DNA of 64,000 bases from contig NZ_CP011868.1 in assembly GCF_001294645.1 (NCBI RefSeq), forward strand, positions 1,612,001 to 1,676,000, in the 5' to 3' direction. Positions 1-9,625 of this stretch are shown here, piece by piece. This DNA is from Pseudonocardia sp. HH130629-09. Its GTDB lineage: Bacteria; Actinomycetota; Actinomycetes; Mycobacteriales; Pseudonocardiaceae. Numbering within the stretch: position 1 is the first letter of the stretch; the number at the start of each line of letters is the position of its first letter. A model generated the notes under the pieces. The model saw only the letters and a list, made by a program, of their open reading frames with translations. It ran no database searches and was not told the DNA's origin. The position numbers and the translations under genes are program-made.

Positions 1-751
<751 letters not shown>

Positions 752-781
752 GGCGGGCTCCCATCCTGTTCACGAACACGA

Positions 782-1645
782 TCATTTGACGGCCCCGAAG
801 GACAGGCCCTGGACGAGCTTGTTCTGCGCGATCCAGCCGGCGATGACGACGGGCAGCGCTGCCACGGTGGCCGCGGCGCACAGGCTGGCGAAGTAGAGGC
901 CCTCGGAGGTGATGAACCCGACGAGGTACACGGGCACGGTCGCGGCCCGGGACGCGGTGAGGTTCACCGCGAAGAAGAACTCGTTCCAGGCGAAGATCAT
1001 GCAGATCAGCGCCGTGGCGGCCATGCCGGGCGAGATGATCGGCAGCACGACCTCGCGCAGCGAGCGCCACAGCGACGCGCCGTCCATGCTCGCGGCCTCC
1101 AGGAGCTCCCTGGGGACCTCCAGGAAGAACGACCGCATCATCCAGACCGCGATCGGCAGGTTCATCGCCGTGTAGAGCACGACGAGGGTCCAGACGTTGT
1201 CCAGCGCGCCCAGGTAGTTCACGACGACGTAGATCGGCACGATCGCTGCGACGACCGGCAGCATCTTGGTCGAGATGAAGAAGAACAGCACGTCCTGGGT
1301 CTTCTTCACCGGTCGCAACGACAGCGCGAACGCGGCCGGGGTGCCGAGCAGGAGCACCAGGACCGTCGAGGCGACCGTCGCGAACAGCGAGTTGAGCAGG
1401 TAGGGCCCGACGCCGCCGCCGAAGACCTCGGCGAAGTTGTCGAACGTGGGCGTGAAGATCACCGTCGGCGGGATGGTGACGGCCTGCGCCTCGGTCTTGA
1501 AGGCGGTCATCACCATCCACAGCACGGGGAAGAAGAACCCGAGCCCGACGATCCAGGCGAGCATGCTCAGCAGCGGCCCGGCTCCGCGCGAGGCCCTGCG
1601 GGGCGTCGTGGCGGGTGTGGCGGCCCGTTCGGCGACTGCGGTCAT
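782..1645 (-). CDS. ABC transporter permease, CUT1 family (SmoG/MalG-like)
   Basis: Inner-membrane permease of 287 residues with about six hydrophobic segments, the usual size for MalG/SmoG-type subunits. The EAA loop that docks the ATPase is visible near residue 195 (ELLEAASMDGAS, then the conserved Gly-containing LPIISPG). The ATG at 1645 overlaps the stop of the preceding permease gene by one base, so the two are translationally coupled. A much longer open frame continues upstream on this strand, but it overlaps the other permease in the wrong frame and was not used. The substrate is inferred from the binding protein and is likely a polyol. Confidence 0.93.
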   Translation of the reverse strand: MTAVAERAATPATTPRRASRGAGPLLSMLAWIVGLGFFFPVLWMVMTAFKTEAQAVTIPPTVIFTPTFDNFAEVFGGGVGPYLLNSLFATVASTVLVLLLGTPAAFALSLRPVKKTQDVLFFFISTKMLPVVAAIVPIYVVVNYLGALDNVWTLVVLYTAMNLPIAVWMMRSFFLEVPRELLEAASMDGASLWRSLREVVLPIISPGMAATALICMIFAWNEFFFAVNLTASRAATVPVYLVGFITSEGLYFASLCAAATVAALPVVIAGWIAQNKLVQGLSFGAVK

Positions 1646-2583
1646 CACGCCTCCTCGGCGGCGGAGAAGCTGCGGAAGATCAGGCGCAGCGCCAGGGTGG
1701 CGACGACGATCGTCGCGACCACGGTGACCACGCCCATCGCGGCGGACTCGCCGATGTCGAAGCCCAGGAACGCCCGCTGGTAGATGTAGAACGGCAGGTT
1801 CGCCGACGCCGTACCCGGCCCGCCCTGGGTCATCATGTAGATCGTGTCGAAGGTGTTGACCAGGTAGATCGCACCGAGTACGACACCGAGCTCGATGAAG
1901 CGCTGCAGGTGCGGCAGGGTCACCTCGCGGAACACGGCGAACCCGGTCGCACCGTCCATCCGCGCGGCCTCGAGGACCTCCGGCGGCTGCGAGCCGAGCC
2001 CGGCCAGGATCAGCAGCATCATGAAGGGCGTCCACTGCCACACCAGTGCGATGATCACCGCGGCCCGCGGGAAGGTGGACACCCAGTCGGTCTGCCCGGC
2101 GCCGAACGGCGAGAGCAGGAAGTTCACCAGGCCGTAGGTGGGGTCGAACAGGACCGACTTCCACAGCAGGGCGCCGGCGACCGGGGTGATCAGGAACGGC
2201 GTGATGATCAGCGTCCGGACGATGCCGCGACCGAGGAACGCGCGGTTGAGCAGCAGCGCGATCAGCAGCCCGAGGACCATCGCGATGGCCACCGACCCCA
2301 AGGTCAGCAGGATCGAGTTCAGCGCGACCCCGCGGAACTGCGAGTCGGTGAACACCGTCGCGTAGTTCTCCAGCCCGACGAAGCGCTGGCTGCCGGGGCG
2401 CACCAGGTTCCAGGACTGCAGCGAGTACCAGATCGTCACGAGGAACGGCAGCTTCGTGATGATGATCGTGAAGATCAGCGCGGGCAGCAGCGGTGCCCGG
2501 CGTATCCAGCCGTCGCGGCGCTGTGCGGCCGGCGAGGTCTGCCGTTCCGGTGCCGCCTGCGGTGGTGCCTCCGTGGTCGTCAC
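1645..2583 (-). CDS. ABC transporter permease, CUT1 family (SmoF/MalF-like)
   Basis: Partner permease of 312 residues. A short Pro/Gln-rich cytoplasmic N-terminus is followed by six predicted membrane segments and an EAA loop (EVLEAARMDGAT ... LPHLQ) near residue 210. MalF-type subunits of polyol importers usually have this compact form, without the long periplasmic loop of E. coli MalF. The GTG start at 2583 overlaps the stop of the binding-protein gene as GTGA, typical of coupled actinobacterial operons. It sits second in the order lipoprotein, permease, permease, ATPase. Confidence 0.93.
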   Translation of the reverse strand: MTTTEAPPQAAPERQTSPAAQRRDGWIRRAPLLPALIFTIIITKLPFLVTIWYSLQSWNLVRPGSQRFVGLENYATVFTDSQFRGVALNSILLTLGSVAIAMVLGLLIALLLNRAFLGRGIVRTLIITPFLITPVAGALLWKSVLFDPTYGLVNFLLSPFGAGQTDWVSTFPRAAVIIALVWQWTPFMMLLILAGLGSQPPEVLEAARMDGATGFAVFREVTLPHLQRFIELGVVLGAIYLVNTFDTIYMMTQGGPGTASANLPFYIYQRAFLGFDIGESAAMGVVTVVATIVVATLALRLIFRSFSAAEEA

Positions 2584-3977
2584 CGGTCGCCCCCGCTCTG
2601 CTGGTAGGACTCGCCGACGGTCTCGGCGTAGCTCTGGGCCTCGTCGAGGGCCTCGTCGGCGGTCTGCTGGCCGGCGATCGCCGCGGAGATCTGCTGGCTG
2701 ACCCGGGTCCCCAGGTCCTGGAACTCAGGGATCCCGACGAACTGCAGCCCGGTGTACGGCACGGGGTCGCGGGTCGGCCGGTCCTGGTCGGCGGCGTTGA
2801 TCGCGGCGATGGTCTGCGGCGCGTAGGCCTTCGACGCCGCGACGTACTCGGGGATCCGGTAGGTCGACTGGCGGGCGCCGGGCGGGACGGAGGTCCAGCC
2901 GAGCTCCTCGCCGACCATCTGCTGGTAGGGCTTGGAGGTCATCCAGGACAGGAACTTCCAGGTCGCCTCGACCTGCTCCGGTCCCTTGTCCGCGGTGGTG
3001 CGGGGGATGGCCAGCGCCCACGAGTACAGCCAGCCCGAGGACAGGCCGTCGACGCCGGTGGGCGCCGGGGCGTAGCCGACCTTCCCGACGACGTTGGACT
3101 CGTCCGGGTTCTCCAGCAGGCCGGCGGCGACGGTGGCGTCGAACCACATCGCGGTGTTGCCCTGGCTGAACTGGTTGCCGCACTCGGAGAAGCCGGAGCC
3201 CGCGGCACCGGCCTGGCCGTCGCGGCGGAGGAGATCGACGTAGAAGTTGACCGCCTCGCGCACCTCGGGCGAGGTGAGTCGGGCGTTCCACTGCTCGTCG
3301 AACCAGCGGCCGCCGTAGGAGTTGATCATCGCGTCGACCGGGGCCATGACCTCGCCCCAGCCGGGCTTGCCGCGCAGGCAGATCCCGCCGCGGCCCTGCT
3401 CCCGGTCGGTGAGACGGTCGGCGAACTGCGCGACCTGGTCCCAGGTCGGCTCCGCCGGCATGGTCAGGCCGGCCTGCTCGAACAGGTCCTTGCGGTACAT
3501 CAGGAACGCCGACTCGCCGTAGAACGGCACCGAGTACATGTGCCCGTCCGGGCCGGACAGCGCGCCGCGGATGGTCGGGGTGAAGTCGTCCCGGTCGTAG
3601 CCCGGGGTGGCGTCCATCAGCGGGTCGAGGTCGACCAGCCAGCCGTTGCGGGCCCATTGCGGGGTCTCGTAGTTCGAGATCATCACCGCGTCGAACTCGT
3701 CGCCGCCGGTCGCGACCGACGCGGTGATCTTCGCCCGGGCCTCGTTCTCCGAGAGGCTGACGAAGCGCAAGGTGATGCCGGGGTTCTCCGCCTCGAACCG
3801 CGGGCTGAGCTCGATCGCATCCTCCATCTGCGGGTTGGACACGATCGCGATCGTCACGATCCGGGTACCTTCCGGCAGCCCGAAGGTGCCGGCGCCGGCG
3901 CAGCCTGTGAGGGCGAGACCGAGGACCGCCAGCAGCGCGGTGAGGACGGTGGGACGCGACCTGGTTCTCGGACGCAC
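2580..3977 (-). CDS. Extracellular sugar/polyol-binding lipoprotein (SmoE-like)
   Basis: Solute receptor of the importer, 465 residues, anchored outside the membrane as a lipoprotein. A twin-Arg-like basic start, a hydrophobic stretch and a lipobox (LALTGC, Cys near residue 23) form the signal peptide. The mature part is a family-1 binding protein. The central GGICLRGKPGWGE and GGRWFD segments resemble sorbitol/mannitol binding proteins of the SmoE group, so a polyol substrate is inferred rather than shown. The GTG at 3977 has GAGGAG seven bases upstream. An in-frame GTG at 3983 lies too close to that site. First gene of the operon, directly downstream of the tandem operator sites. Confidence 0.9.
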   Translation of the reverse strand: MRPRTRSRPTVLTALLAVLGLALTGCAGAGTFGLPEGTRIVTIAIVSNPQMEDAIELSPRFEAENPGITLRFVSLSENEARAKITASVATGGDEFDAVMISNYETPQWARNGWLVDLDPLMDATPGYDRDDFTPTIRGALSGPDGHMYSVPFYGESAFLMYRKDLFEQAGLTMPAEPTWDQVAQFADRLTDREQGRGGICLRGKPGWGEVMAPVDAMINSYGGRWFDEQWNARLTSPEVREAVNFYVDLLRRDGQAGAAGSGFSECGNQFSQGNTAMWFDATVAAGLLENPDESNVVGKVGYAPAPTGVDGLSSGWLYSWALAIPRTTADKGPEQVEATWKFLSWMTSKPYQQMVGEELGWTSVPPGARQSTYRIPEYVAASKAYAPQTIAAINAADQDRPTRDPVPYTGLQFVGIPEFQDLGTRVSQQISAAIAGQQTADEALDEAQSYAETVGESYQQSGGDR

Positions 3978-4069
3978 GGGCACTCTCCTCGTCGAGGGCA
4001 CCGACGGGTGTGCAACGGTGTGCTCCGGGACACGTCCCTCCGGTATGACCGGTGCACGGTATGTGTGGA

Positions 4070-4093
4070 GCAACCGCTTGCGCAACCGGTTGC
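4070..4093. promoter_or_regulatory. Two abutting 12-bp LacI-type operator candidates
   Basis: GCAACCGCTTGC (4070-4081, one mismatch from a palindrome) is followed immediately by GCAACCGGTTGC (4082-4093, a perfect palindrome). LacI-family operators are usually palindromes with a central CG. The pair lies in the 156-bp divergent region between the binding-protein gene and the LacI-type regulator. A local repressor controlling both directions is the simplest reading (inference). Confidence 0.6.
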
Positions 4094-4133
4094 CTGTATC
4101 CTGTCGCCAACCCGTGACCCGCCCCGGAGGTGT

Positions 4134-5126
4134 GTGATCGCGACCATGGCCGAGGTCGCCCGGCTCGCCGGGGTCTCCACCGCGACGGTGTCCCACGTCC
4201 TGAACGGCACCCGGCCGGTCCGGGAATCCACCCGCGAGCAGGTGCTCGCCGCGATGGCGCAGGTGCAGTACACGCCCAACGCCGCGGCCCGCTCGCTCGC
4301 CACCTCCCGCACCCGCACGCTCGGGCTCGCCCTGTCGGCGATCTCCAACCCGTACCTGGGCGAGCTGCTGCACGCGGTCGAGGACGAGTCCGCCGCGGCC
4401 GGGCACACCCTGCTGCTCGCCGACCCGCACGACGACCCGGGCTACGAGGCGACGGCCGTCACGCAGCTCCGCAGCCGCGTCGACGGCGTGCTGTTCGCCC
4501 CCTCGGGCGACTCCACCGCGACCCTGGAGGCGCTCGCCGCACAGGGCGTGCCGACGGTGCTGGTCGACCGGATGCTCGACGGCGTCCTGGACGAGGTCGG
4601 CTCGGAGAACGTGAAGCCCGTCGCAGGGCTGGTGACCCACCTCGCCGAGGCGGGGCACGGCCGGATCGGCTTCGTGATGGGTCTCCCCGGGCTGTCGACG
4701 ACCGTCGAGCGGCTGGAGGGCTACCGGCTCGGGATGCGCCTGGCCGGTCTCCCGCCAGGGCCGGTGGTGGAGGGGCGCTCGGACAGCGAGCCCGCCCGTG
4801 CCGTCGTGCGCGAGCTGCTGGCCTCGCCCGACCGGCCCGCCGCGCTGGTCACCGGCAACAACGCGATGACCATCGGCGCCGTCCAGGCCGCCCACGACCT
4901 GGGGCTCACCATCCCCGGGGACCTGGCGCTGGCCGCCTTCGACGACTTCCCGTGGGCGGACGCGTTCAGCCCGCGCCTCACCGTCGTCGCGCAGCCGTTC
5001 GCCGACATCGGGCGCGAGGCGGTCCGGCTGCTGCTGCGCCGCATGGCCGAACCCGACGCCGAGCGGCGTTCGCTGCGGCTGCCGACGACCTTCGTGCACC
5101 GGGAGTCCTGCGGCTGCCGGCCGTGA
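4134..5126 (+). CDS. LacI-family transcriptional regulator
   Basis: Repressor of 330 residues. The N-terminal LacI HTH (MAEVARLAGVSTATVSHVLNG, hinge helix around SLATSRT) is followed by a periplasmic-binding-protein-like sensor domain ending in the conserved RxSC-like tail (HRESCGC). The GTG at 4134 follows GGAGG after only three bases. The ATG at 4146 is 15 bases away, so either could be used. Divergent from the polyol ABC operon with two operator-like palindromes between them, so it probably controls that operon and itself in response to the transported polyol or a derivative. Confidence 0.92.
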   Translation: MIATMAEVARLAGVSTATVSHVLNGTRPVRESTREQVLAAMAQVQYTPNAAARSLATSRTRTLGLALSAISNPYLGELLHAVEDESAAAGHTLLLADPHDDPGYEATAVTQLRSRVDGVLFAPSGDSTATLEALAAQGVPTVLVDRMLDGVLDEVGSENVKPVAGLVTHLAEAGHGRIGFVMGLPGLSTTVERLEGYRLGMRLAGLPPGPVVEGRSDSEPARAVVRELLASPDRPAALVTGNNAMTIGAVQAAHDLGLTIPGDLALAAFDDFPWADAFSPRLTVVAQPFADIGREAVRLLLRRMAEPDAERRSLRLPTTFVHRESCGCRP

Positions 5127-5133
5127 TCGCCGA

Positions 5134-6198
5134 TCACCCGTGCCCGGCGAGGACCTCCGCGAGGTCGAAGGTCACCGGGCGCTCCAGCTGCTCGTAGGTG
5201 CACGAGGCGGGGTCGCGGTCCGGGCGCCACCGCACGAACTGGGTGGTGTGGCGGAACCGCTGGCCCTCCATGTAGTCGTAGCGGACCTCGACCACCCGCT
5301 CCGGGCGCAGCGGGACGAAGGACAGGTCCTTGCCGGCGTTCCACCGGCTCGTCTCGGACTTGCGCGGGGTGCGCTCGCCCTCCAGCTGCTTCGCCCAGGC
5401 CCACGGGTGGTCGTCGAAGTCGGTGACCAGCGGCTGCAGCTCGGTCATGAGCTCGCGGCGGCGCGCCATCGGGAACGCCCCGACGACGCCGACCGACACC
5501 AGCACACCGCGGGCGTCGTGCAGGCCCAGCAGCAGCGACCCGACGGCGTCCGGCCCGGACTTGTGCACCCGGTACCCGGCGACGACGCAGTCCGCGGTCC
5601 GCTCGTGCTTGATCTTGGCCATGACGCGCTTGTCGGGCTGGTAGGTCCCGGCCGGGTCCTTGGCGATGAGGCCGTCCAGCCCGGCGCCCTCGAACTTCTC
5701 GAACCAGCGGCGCGCGGTGTCGGTGTCGTCGGTGATCGGGGTGAGGTGCACCGGCGGGGCGACGCCGGCGAAGGCCCCCTCCAGCAGCGCTCGGCGCTCG
5801 GCGAACGGGCGTGCGGTGAGGTCGTCGTCGCCGAGGGCCAGCAGGTCGAAGGCGACGAACGACGCCGGCGTCTCGGTCGAGAGCAGCGTCACCCGGCTGA
5901 CCGCGGGGTGGATCCGCTGCTGGAGCGCCTCGAAGTCCAGTGCGTTCCCCGAGGCGACGACGATCTCCCCGTCGACCACCGCGCGCGGCGGGAAGTGCTC
6001 CCGCACCGCCTCGACGACCTCGGGGAAGTAGCGGGTCATCGGCCGCTCGTTGCGGGAGCCGATCTCGACCTCGTCGCCGTCGCGGAAGACGATCGAGCGG
6101 AAGCCGTCCCACTTGGGTTCGTAGAGCCTGCCGTCGGGGATGGACGGGGCGGGCTTGGCCAGCATCGGCTTCACCGGGGGCATCACGGGCAGGTCCAC
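5134..6198 (-). CDS. ligC: ATP-dependent DNA ligase, LigC type
   Basis: Seals DNA nicks using ATP. About 354 residues, the size of mycobacterial LigC enzymes. The nucleotidyltransferase motif I lysine is in EPKWDGFR near residue 30, followed by motif III (FVAFDLLAL), motif IV (GLIAKD) and motif V (MAKIKHERTADCVV). The C-terminal half is an OB-fold. No polymerase or nuclease domain is fused, unlike LigD. The GTG at 6198 has AGGAG ten bases upstream; an ATG at 6183 is the alternative. Located close to a stand-alone LigD-type polymerase gene and a Mug glycosylase, which suggests a role in repair or end joining. Confidence 0.9.
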   Translation of the reverse strand: MDLPVMPPVKPMLAKPAPSIPDGRLYEPKWDGFRSIVFRDGDEVEIGSRNERPMTRYFPEVVEAVREHFPPRAVVDGEIVVASGNALDFEALQQRIHPAVSRVTLLSTETPASFVAFDLLALGDDDLTARPFAERRALLEGAFAGVAPPVHLTPITDDTDTARRWFEKFEGAGLDGLIAKDPAGTYQPDKRVMAKIKHERTADCVVAGYRVHKSGPDAVGSLLLGLHDARGVLVSVGVVGAFPMARRRELMTELQPLVTDFDDHPWAWAKQLEGERTPRKSETSRWNAGKDLSFVPLRPERVVEVRYDYMEGQRFRHTTQFVRWRPDRDPASCTYEQLERPVTFDLAEVLAGHG

Positions 6199-6320
6199 GG
6201 CGGGGAGTCTCCTCTCGGGGCGCGGGCGGGGCATCCCGGCTCGCCCGTCCGTGGACAGACCGTTCGCGCGCCCGGAATCCATCGGTCCCGGGCGGCGGGC
6301 CCCGGTGCGGTCGTGGTCGG

Positions 6321-6914
6321 ATGACCCTCGTGCCCCGCCTGCCCGACCGCGACGCCCTCGACCGCGCCCGGGACTCCACGATCGACGACGTCCTGCCCGG
6401 CCCGGACGACCCGCCGCTGGGAGTGCTGTTCTGCGGCATCAACCCGGGCCTGGTGTCGGCGGCGACCGGGCACCACTTCGCCCGCCCCGGCAACCGCTTC
6501 TGGCCGGTCCTGCACTCCTCCGGGTTCACCCCGCGGCTGCTGGCGGCCGCGGAGCAGGGCGAGCTCGCGGGGCTCGGTCTCGGCATCACGAACATGGCGT
6601 CCCGGGCCACCGCCCGCGCCGACGAGCTGACACACGACGAGCTCGTCGCCGGTGGGGAACGGCTGCGGGCGCTGGTCGCGGCGCGGGAACCGGCGTGGCT
6701 GGCCGTCGTCGGGATCGGGGCCTACCGGACCGCTTTCGGGCGACGCGGCGCGGTGGTGGGGGAGGAGGCGGAGCGGCTGGGCGCGACCGGGATCTGGGTG
6801 CTGCCGAACCCCTCGGGGCTCAACGCGCACTGGTCGCGCGCGGCGATGGTCGCCGAGTTCGCGAGGCTGCGCGCCCGGGCCCAGGAGTCCGGGCCGGGCC
6901 AGGTGTTCTGCTAG
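6321..6914 (+). CDS. mug: Mug-type G:T/U mismatch-specific DNA glycosylase
   Basis: Removes uracil or thymine mispaired with guanine. The 197-residue product has the family-2 uracil-glycosylase signature GINPGL near residue 37, with the Asn that replaces the Asp of family-1 enzymes. It also has the RPGNRFWPVL segment and the DNA-intercalating NPSGLN motif near residue 170. The start is the ATG at 6321. Its TAG stop shares the palindrome CTAG with the stop of the opposing small gene. It lies between a DNA ligase and a repair polymerase on the other strand, supporting a base-excision role. Confidence 0.9.
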   Translation: MTLVPRLPDRDALDRARDSTIDDVLPGPDDPPLGVLFCGINPGLVSAATGHHFARPGNRFWPVLHSSGFTPRLLAAAEQGELAGLGLGITNMASRATARADELTHDELVAGGERLRALVAAREPAWLAVVGIGAYRTAFGRRGAVVGEEAERLGATGIWVLPNPSGLNAHWSRAAMVAEFARLRARAQESGPGQVFC

Positions 6915-7087
6915 GACTCCGGGGTCGTCGCGCGCAGGAACAGCCCGAGCGCCAGCCCGACGACGAGGAAGACCAGCAGCCACCACCACGTGCCCGACAG
7001 CACCCACACGGCGGACCCGACGGCGAGGCCACCGCCGATCCCGTACCCGAGCCGGGTCAGCCTGTCCTTGCGGGGCCCGTCGTCCAT
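6911..7087 (-). CDS. Small two-helix membrane protein
   Basis: A 58-residue protein with a basic N-terminus (MDDGPRKDRLTRLGYG) and two adjacent hydrophobic helices. The Gly-rich first helix and short tail resemble small AtpZ/AtpI-like membrane proteins, but no function can be assigned. ATG at 7087. The gene follows the polymerase gene on the same strand after 11 bases and was probably co-transcribed with it. Its stop overlaps the Mug stop on the opposite strand. Confidence 0.6.
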   Translation of the reverse strand: MDDGPRKDRLTRLGYGIGGGLAVGSAVWVLSGTWWWLLVFLVVGLALGLFLRATTPES

Positions 7088-7098
7088 GGGCGCCGAGC

Positions 7099-8076
7099 CT
7101 AGCGGGCGTCCGCGTCGAGATCGGGCAGATCGGGTGTCGCGGCGCCGTCGCGATCGTCGCGGGCGGCCCACTCCAGCAGCGGCTCGATGCCGAACACGGC
7201 CTCGTCGATACCGGCGTGCAGGTCGCCCAGCTCGGCGTAGCGCGCCGGGACGGTGGCGATCGTGAAGTCCCGGGGCTCGCAGTCGTCGATCTCGTCCCAG
7301 GTCACCGGGGTCGACACCCGCGCGTCGGGGGTGCCGCGCACGGAGTAGGGGCAGGCGATCGTGTGGTCGCGGGCGTTCTGGTTGTAGTCGACGAACACCG
7401 TCGACGGGTCGCGGTCCTTGCGCCACCACGACAGGTCGACGCGGTCGCAGCGACGCTCCACCTCGCGGGCGAAGGCGTGCGCGGCGCGGCGGACGTCGGC
7501 GAACCCGTGTTCGGGCGGGATGCGTACGTAGACGTGCAGCCCGGAGCCGCCGGAGGTCTTCGGGAAGCCGGTCGCGCCCAGTTCGTCGAGGACCTCGCGG
7601 ACGACGCCGGCGACGCGGCGGACGTCGGCCCAGGACGCCTGCGGCATCGGGTCCAGGTCGATGCGCCACTCGTCGGGGGACTCGACGTCGGCGGCGCGGG
7701 AGTTCCATGGGTGGAACTCGACGGTGGACATCTGCACCGCCCAGACGACGTCGGCCGGGTGGGTCACGCACAGCTCGTCGGCGGTGCGGTTGTACCGCGG
7801 GAAGGTCACGCGGACGGTGCGGACCCAGCCGGGGGCGCCGCGCGGCAGCCGCTTCTGGTGCACCTTCTCCCCGGTGACGCCGGTGGGGAAGCGGTGCAGC
7901 ATGCACGGCCGGTCGCGCAGCGCGCGGACCACGCCGTCGCCGACGGCCGTGTAGTACGCGGCCAGGTCCCGCTTGGTCTCGCCCCGCTCCGGGAAGTAGA
8001 CGCGGTCGGGGCTGGACAGCCGCACGACCCGGTCGCCGATCGTCAGCTCGACCGGCTCACCCGCGTCGCGCGCCAT
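7099..8076 (-). CDS. LigD-type DNA primase-polymerase (stand-alone PolDom)
   Basis: Archaeo-eukaryotic primase-like polymerase that in bacterial non-homologous end joining adds ribonucleotides or fills gaps before ligation. 325 residues. Metal-binding Asp pair in RIDLDP near residue 140, the SGGSGLHVYVRI nucleotide-binding motif, and the third metal Asp in VFVDYNQNARD. It is encoded alone rather than fused to a ligase, as in the mycobacterial PolD1/PolD2 group. The ligC gene nearby is a plausible partner. No ku gene lies in this window. ATG at 8076. Confidence 0.9.
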   Translation of the reverse strand: MARDAGEPVELTIGDRVVRLSSPDRVYFPERGETKRDLAAYYTAVGDGVVRALRDRPCMLHRFPTGVTGEKVHQKRLPRGAPGWVRTVRVTFPRYNRTADELCVTHPADVVWAVQMSTVEFHPWNSRAADVESPDEWRIDLDPMPQASWADVRRVAGVVREVLDELGATGFPKTSGGSGLHVYVRIPPEHGFADVRRAAHAFAREVERRCDRVDLSWWRKDRDPSTVFVDYNQNARDHTIACPYSVRGTPDARVSTPVTWDEIDDCEPRDFTIATVPARYAELGDLHAGIDEAVFGIEPLLEWAARDDRDGAATPDLPDLDADAR

Positions 8077-8100
8077 CCGGCGTCGGCCCGGTGCCGCGCC

Positions 8101-8388
8101 TCAGAGACGACGGCGGCGCTGGTGGAGCGGGTACGCGATCGCGCCGATGAAGCAGACGGCGGCGGGCACGGCGGAGAACAGGAACTCGGTCCAGCTCACC
8201 GGGTGGCCGATCGTGAACAGCAGCAGCACGACGCCGACCACGGCGGCCGCGATCGGCACGCCCCGGTGGAAGTTCTGGTGCCAGCCCCAGTCGACCGAGG
8301 GCTCGTCCGCCGGGTCGATCCCGGACGCGACGGTGATCTCGCGGGTCTTGCTCGTCGTTGCGCTGTGCGCGACTGCCTTGCTGGCCAC
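8101..8388 (-). CDS. DUF2631 membrane protein
   Basis: A 95-residue protein with a Ser/Thr-rich N-terminus, a Trp/His segment (DWGWHQNFHRG) and two hydrophobic helices ending in an Arg cluster. This pattern matches the actinobacterial DUF2631 family, which is found near dxr/rip1 in mycobacteria as well. Function unknown. The GTG at 8388 has AGGAGG about seven bases upstream, which rules out earlier in-frame starts. Divergent from dxr with a 70-bp spacer. Confidence 0.8.
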   Translation of the reverse strand: MASKAVAHSATTSKTREITVASGIDPADEPSVDWGWHQNFHRGVPIAAAVVGVVLLLFTIGHPVSWTEFLFSAVPAAVCFIGAIAYPLHQRRRRL

Positions 8389-8458
8389 CGTGTGTCCTCC
8401 TGGTCCGGCTCCGTGCGGGGTCATCGTCGCACAGCTCGCGGGGCGAGGATGATGTGCC

Positions 8459-9625
8459 GTGATGAAGTCACTCGTCGTGTTGGGCAGCACCGGGTCGATC
8501 GGTACCCAGGCCCTGGACGTGATCACCCGTGCCGGCGGGTTCACGGTGTCCGGGCTGGCCGCGGGCGGATCGGACGTGGACCTGCTGGTGGCCCAGGTCC
8601 GTGCGCACCGCGTCGGGCGGGTCGCGGTCGCGTCCGCCGCGGCGGCGGTGCGGCTGCGGGCGGAACTGCCGGGCGTCGAGGTGCTCGACGGCCCGGACGC
8701 CGCGACCGAGCTGGTCACGGCGTGCCGCGCCGACATCGTCCTGAACGGCATCACCGGCTCCCGCGGCCTCGGCCCGACCCTGGCCGCGCTCGCCACCGGC
8801 GCCCGGCTCGCGCTGGCGAACAAGGAGTCACTGGTCGCAGGCGGTCCGCTGGTGTCGGCGGCGGCCGCACCGGGGCAGATCGTGCCGGTCGACTCCGAGC
8901 ACTCCGCACTCGCGCAGTGCCTGCGCGGCGGACGGGAGTCCGAGGTCGACCGGCTCGTCCTCACCGCGTCGGGCGGCCCGTTCCGCGGGCGGACCCGCGC
9001 GGAGCTGGCGGGCGTCACGGTCGAGCAGGCCCTGAAGCACCCGACCTGGGACATGGGCCCGGTCATCACGATCAACTCGGCGACGCTGGTGAACAAGGGT
9101 CTCGAGGTGATCGAGGCGCACCTGCTGTTCGGTGTGCCCTACGACCGCATCGACGTCACCGTGCACCCGCAGTCGATCGTGCACTCGATGGTCACCTTCA
9201 CCGACGGCTCGACGATCGCCCAGGCGTCGCCGCCGGACATGCGGCTTCCGATCGCGCTGGCGCTGGGCTGGCCGGAGCGCATCGCCGGCGCCTCGGCGCC
9301 GTGCCGCTGGGACACCGCGCAGAGCTGGACCTTCGAGCCCCTCGACGACGACGCGTTCCCCGGAGTGCGCCTCGCCCGCGCCGCCGGCACCGCGGGCGGC
9401 TGCCTGCCCGCGGTGCTCAACGCCGCCAACGAGGAGCTCGTCGAGGCGTTCGTCGCCGGGACGATCGGCTACACCGGGATCACCGACCTGCTCGGCGAGG
9501 TGCTGGAGGCGGCCGACGCCTGGACGGGTGACCCGGCTACCGTGGACGACGTGCTGGCTGCCGAGATCTGGGCCCGGGCCCACGCGCGCGAGAAGGCCCA
9601 CGAGCGGGAGAAGACGCGGTCGTGA
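8459..9625 (+). CDS. dxr: 1-deoxy-D-xylulose 5-phosphate reductoisomerase
   Basis: Second enzyme of the MEP isoprenoid pathway: converts DXP to MEP with NADPH and a divalent metal. 388 residues. The N-terminal NADPH-binding motif GSTGSIGTQ is followed by the metal and substrate signature (ANKESLV ... VDSEHSA), SGGPFRG, and the [12 protein letters not shown] loop. Two start codons are adjacent (GTG 8459, ATG 8462); GAGGA nine bases before the GTG favours 8459. Its stop overlaps the rip1 start (GTGA), giving a coupled dxr-rip1 pair as in mycobacteria. ispG of the same pathway lies two genes on. Confidence 0.97.
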   Translation: MMKSLVVLGSTGSIGTQALDVITRAGGFTVSGLAAGGSDVDLLVAQVRAHRVGRVAVASAAAAVRLRAELPGVEVLDGPDAATELVTACRADIVLNGITGSRGLGPTLAALATGARLALANKESLVAGGPLVSAAAAPGQIVPVDSEHSALAQCLRGGRESEVDRLVLTASGGPFRGRTRAELAGVTVEQALKHPTWDMGPVITINSATLVNKGLEVIEAHLLFGVPYDRIDVTVHPQSIVHSMVTFTDGSTIAQASPPDMRLPIALALGWPERIAGASAPCRWDTAQSWTFEPLDDDAFPGVRLARAAGTAGGCLPAVLNAANEELVEAFVAGTIGYTGITDLLGEVLEAADAWTGDPATVDDVLAAEIWARAHAREKAHEREKTRS

